From NCBI GenBank assembly GCA_934417455.1, contig CAKRWK010000047.1:1-7606 (forward strand): 7,606 nt of DNA. The letters run 5' to 3'. Shown here in pieces: positions 5,601 through 7,606 of the stretch. Made by a program: the position numbers and the translations under genes. This DNA is from an uncultured Eubacteriales bacterium (GTDB lineage Bacteria > Bacillota > Clostridia > Oscillospirales > CAG-272). The notes beneath the pieces were generated by a model. That model saw nothing but the letters and a program-made list of their open reading frames with translations, searched no databases and was not told the DNA's origin. Numbering within the stretch: the first letter of the stretch is position 1; every line of letters starts with the position of its first letter.

Positions 5601-5733
5601 ACAAACGACCTACTTTTCGGTCTTTTGCGCTACCTTGCTCCGTCCGAGGCGGAATCCTCATGACGTAGTTTGTGTTTTCACCGGCGCACCGTACGGGAAA
5701 GCAGGCGAAAATAACAGAAAGGTGACAAAAACC
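5601..5733 (+). ncRNA. Structured rpsO leader, candidate S15 autoregulatory element
   Basis: The leader can be drawn as a three-way junction. P1 is ACAAA(C) 5601-5606 with (G)TTTGT 5668-5673. P2 is GACC 5607-5610 with GGTC 5619-5622. The third arm uses CTA 5630-5632 with TAG 5666-5668, then CGTC 5641-5644 with GACG 5662-5665, then GAGG 5646-5649 with CCTC 5656-5659. S15 recognises a three-way junction in 16S rRNA and represses its own mRNA through mimics in many bacteria, so position and shape fit an r-protein leader. The pairing was done by eye, P1 and the third arm compete for G5668, and the leader's family assignment is not established. The rpsO ribosome binding site AAAGGTGA (5718-5725) lies downstream of the junction. 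P1 would form at or immediately after the predicted transcription start, so a start slightly further downstream would remove part of it. Confidence 0.55.
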
Positions 5734-6000
5734 ATGATTTCCAAAGAAATCAAAACAGCCCTCATCGAAGAGTACAAAATCAACGAAAGAGACACCGGTT
5801 CTCCCGAAGTGCAGATTGCGATTCTCACCGACCGCATCAACGGCCTGACCGAGCACATGAAGAAGAACCCGAAAGACTTTCACTCGCAGAGAGGTCTGTC
5901 CAAGATGGTCGGACACAGAAAGCAGTTGCTCGGCTACCTTGCGAAAAAGGACATTGAGCGCTACAGAGCCATTGTCAAGAAACTCGGTCTGAGAAAGTAA
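5734..6000 (+). CDS. rpsO: 30S ribosomal protein S15
   Basis: An 88-residue small-subunit primary binding protein for the central domain of 16S rRNA, needed for S6/S18 assembly and part of an intersubunit bridge. It is recognisable along the whole length: [17 protein letters not shown] (19-35), [19 protein letters not shown] (37-55), and the [10 protein letters not shown] segment with conserved basic residues (60-69), ending KKLGLRK. Length is typical (88-89). The start ATG 5734 is set by homology and by AGGTG 9 nt upstream; reading upstream in frame would only translate the structured leader. It is followed by pnp, the near-universal rpsO-pnp pairing. Confidence 0.98.
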   Translation: MISKEIKTALIEEYKINERDTGSPEVQIAILTDRINGLTEHMKKNPKDFHSQRGLSKMVGHRKQLLGYLAKKDIERYRAIVKKLGLRK

Positions 6001-6020
6001 GCCCCCTTCGGGGTTTGCTT
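5999..6020 (+). terminator. Small hairpin after rpsO
   Basis: CCCC with GGGG closing a short UUC/UUCG-type loop (6003-6013), extended imperfectly by AAGC/GCTT across a TTT bulge. It starts inside the rpsO stop codon. Too weak alone to be a strong terminator; it may stabilise the rpsO 3' end. Confidence 0.4.
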
Positions 6021-6035
6021 CCCGCACCCCTCCGA

Positions 6036-6071
6036 GAAAACGGGAACGGTCTTTTTTCCGTTCCCGTTTTC
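6036..6071. terminator. Intrinsic terminator between rpsO and pnp
   Basis: A perfect 14-bp stem (6036-6049 with 6058-6071) with an 8-nt T-rich loop. The GC-rich core CGGGAACGG/CCGTTCCCG is flanked by AAAA and TTTT, the form of a classical A-tract/U-tract terminator that works in both directions. Partial read-through would let rpsO transcripts reach pnp, as in other bacteria with this gene pair. Confidence 0.82.
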
Positions 6072-6098
6072 CGCGAAAAAAGAAAATCAAAACAATAA

Positions 6099-6183
6099 CC
6101 GGCGCCCTCCTGCGAAAGTAGCAGTGAAATATGCGCTTGCGGGTCAAGCGGCTATGTATGTGCTATGTTCGTCGGAACGCCGG
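6099..6183 (+). promoter_or_regulatory. Structured leader region upstream of pnp
   Basis: CCGGCG (6099-6104) can pair with CGCCGG (6178-6183) and enclose several small hairpins: CTGC/GCAG (6110-6124), CGCTTG/CAAGCG (6134-6150, perfect 6 bp) and GTTC/GAAC (6167-6178, the last base shared with the closing stem). pnp leaders in other bacteria carry stem-loops used in RNase III/PNPase autoregulation, so this may be one. An extended -10-like TGCTATGTT at 6161-6169 has no matching -35; if it is the pnp promoter, most of this structure would lie outside that transcript. Confidence 0.4.
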
Positions 6184-6206
6184 GGCAAAATGAAAGGAAA
6201 ATAAAA

Positions 6207-7606
6207 ATGGTAGAAAAGTTCAAGACATTTGACAACTACAAGGTGTACCGCTATGAATTTGCGGGGCGTCCGCTCGTTATCGAAACGGGCAAAGTCGCCG
6301 GCCTTGCCAACGGCGCCGTGATGATTCACTACGGCGAAACCACCGTCCTTGCCACCGCCACCGCGTCTGCGGCCCCCCGCGAGGGCATCGACTTCCTTCC
6401 TCTGTCCGTCGATTACGACGAAAAGATGTATGCTGTCGGCAAAATCCCCGGCGGATTCCTGAAAAGAGAAGGAAAACCCACCGAGAAGGCCGTACTGACC
6501 AGCCGTGTCAACGACCGACCCATCCGTCCGCTCGTCCCGAAGGATTTGCGCAACGATATTGCGCTGCTTCTGACGGTCATGTCCGTTGACCCCGATTGCT
6601 CGCCCGAAATTACGGCGATGATCGGTGCGTCCGTCGCGCTGTCCATTTCCGACATTCCGTGGAACGGCCCCATCGGCGGCGTGTTCATGGGGCTTGTGGA
6701 CGGTAAGTTCATCGTCAACCCCACTGCGGAAGAAAGAAAAAACAGCGTTCTTGAGCTCACCGTGGCCGCCTCCGAAAAGAAGGTCGTCATGATTGAAGCC
6801 GGCGCTAAAGAAGTGTCCGACGAGGATATGTACAAGGCCATCATGATTGCTCATGAGGAAATCAAGAAACTGCTTGTGTTCGTCAACGGCATCATCGCCG
6901 AAATCGGCAAGCCGAAGTTTGCGTATGCCTCGGGCGAACTCGACCACGATATGTTCGACGAAATTTTCGCCTATTGCGAAAAGGCCGTCATGGAAGCGCT
7001 CGACACGGACGACAAAAATGTCCGCGACGCTAAAATGCAGCCCAGCATGGACGACATTGTCGCGAAATTTGAAGAAAAATATCCCGACATTAAGGTCATC
7101 CTTCCCGAACTCATCTATAAAATTCAGAAGAAAATCGTCCGTCGCTGGCTCCTTGTCGACAAAAAACGTGTGGACGGCCGCCGCATGGACGAAATCCGTC
7201 CGCTGGCTGCCGAGGTCGGCGTGATTCCGAGAGTGCACGGCTCGGGTCTCTTCACGAGAGGACAGACGCAGGTGCTGACCGTCGCCACCCTCGGTACGCT
7301 TTCCGACGCACAGCGCCTTGAAGGCCTCGACGAAGAAGACACCAAGAGATACATGCACCACTATAATATGCCCGGTTATTCCACCGGCGAAGCCAAAGCA
7401 CAGCGCAGCCCCGGCCGCCGCGAAATCGGTCACGGCGCTCTGGCGGAGCGTTCGTTGCTACCTGTTCTTCCCAGCGAGGAAGAATTCCCGTATGCCATCC
7501 GTCTGGTGTCCGAAGTCGTCAGTTCCAACGGTTCGACCTCGCAGGGCTCCGTCTGCGGCTCCCCGCTGGCGCTGATGGATGCCGGTGTGCCCATCAAGGC
7601 GCCCGT
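6207..7606 (+). CDS. pnp: Polyribonucleotide nucleotidyltransferase (PNPase), 5' part
   Basis: The first 466 codons of PNPase, the phosphate-dependent 3'-to-5' exoribonuclease and degradosome component; the frame stays open to the window edge. Domains seen are the first RNase PH-like domain (about 10-210, with VIETGKVAGLANGAV and NDRPIRPL), the helical linker domain (about 240-315), and the start of the second, catalytic RNase PH domain (from about 322). That domain shows VDGRRMDEIRPL, HGSGLFTRGQTQ, MPGYSTGEA, the phosphate-site block GRREIGHGALAERSL (403-417) and SSNGSTSQGSVCG (439-451). The catalytic aspartates and the KH and S1 RNA-binding domains lie beyond the window. The start is ATG 6207 with AAAGGA 8 nt upstream. 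The protein looks like an ordinary clostridial PNPase with no degraded motif. Confidence 0.97.
   Translation, partial: MVEKFKTFDNYKVYRYEFAGRPLVIETGKVAGLANGAVMIHYGETTVLATATASAAPREGIDFLPLSVDYDEKMYAVGKIPGGFLKREGKPTEKAVLTSRVNDRPIRPLVPKDLRNDIALLLTVMSVDPDCSPEITAMIGASVALSISDIPWNGPIGGVFMGLVDGKFIVNPTAEERKNSVLELTVAASEKKVVMIEAGAKEVSDEDMYKAIMIAHEEIKKLLVFVNGIIAEIGKPKFAYASGELDHDMFDEIFAYCEKAVMEALDTDDKNVRDAKMQPSMDDIVAKFEEKYPDIKVILPELIYKIQKKIVRRWLLVDKKRVDGRRMDEIRPLAAEVGVIPRVHGSGLFTRGQTQVLTVATLGTLSDAQRLEGLDEEDTKRYMHHYNMPGYSTGEAKAQRSPGRREIGHGALAERSLLPVLPSEEEFPYAIRLVSEVVSSNGSTSQGSVCGSPLALMDAGVPIKAP

Noticed and set aside
6099..6183. Possible tRNA or independent small RNA gene between rpsO and pnp
   Set aside because: The hairpins do not form a cloverleaf, there is no T-loop consensus, and no strong promoter with its own terminator was seen. 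It is better read as a pnp leader.
6144..7433. Long open frame (429 codons) on the minus strand opposite pnp
   Set aside because: It mirrors the strongly conserved PNPase frame, has a composition rich in His, Val, Arg and Gly without family motifs, and lacks a ribosome binding site. It is a GC-position artefact of pnp.
1..7606. CRISPR array, insertion sequence, phage genes or attachment sites
   Set aside because: No regularly spaced repeat array, transposase or integrase motif, or terminal inverted repeat was visible anywhere in the window.

Overview
The window looks like a chromosomal segment of a Clostridia-type Bacillota bacterium of roughly 50% GC. The evidence is a PNPase and S15 of clostridial type, strong AGGAG-type ribosome binding sites, textbook TTGACA/17 bp/TATAAT promoters, and an AraC regulator of the cupin-plus-double-HTH kind common in gut anaerobes. 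The exact genus cannot be told from the sequence.

Left third (1-3391): a minus-strand operon of at least three tightly packed genes encodes, in transcription order, an M24/creatinase-fold protein with a degraded metal site (2319-1147), a small ASRT-family (Anabaena sensory rhodopsin transducer-like) beta-sandwich protein (1145-777), and a creatininase-family amidohydrolase (762-28). A Shine-Dalgarno-like AGAGGAGA at the left edge suggests at least one more gene outside the window. A divergent AraC-family regulator (2469-3368) starts about 150 bp from the operon. The gap holds two copies of AATCGTAAA exactly 21 bp apart, a plausible AraC-type operator. It also holds a consensus promoter placed so close to the regulator's ATG that its mRNA is probably leaderless. 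Together these look like a locally regulated small-molecule utilisation locus whose substrate is unknown. This is the least explained part of the window.

Middle (3346-4903): a long perfect hairpin ends araC and probably also serves the convergent gene. That gene (4804-3566, minus) encodes a PnuC-type nicotinamide riboside or vitamin transporter, fused behind an extra N-terminal membrane module with a loop that is probably extracytoplasmic. Its consensus promoter stands back to back with the rdgB promoter, and its -35 box lies inside a 15-bp palindrome.

Right half (4898-7606): housekeeping genes on the plus strand. They are rdgB/HAM1 (house-cleaning XTP/dITP pyrophosphatase), rpsO (S15) with its own promoter and a leader that can be drawn as a three-way junction (the shape S15 recognises), intrinsic terminators, a structured leader, and the first about 466 codons of pnp (PNPase), which runs off the window. 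No tRNA, rRNA, CRISPR array or insertion sequence was seen.
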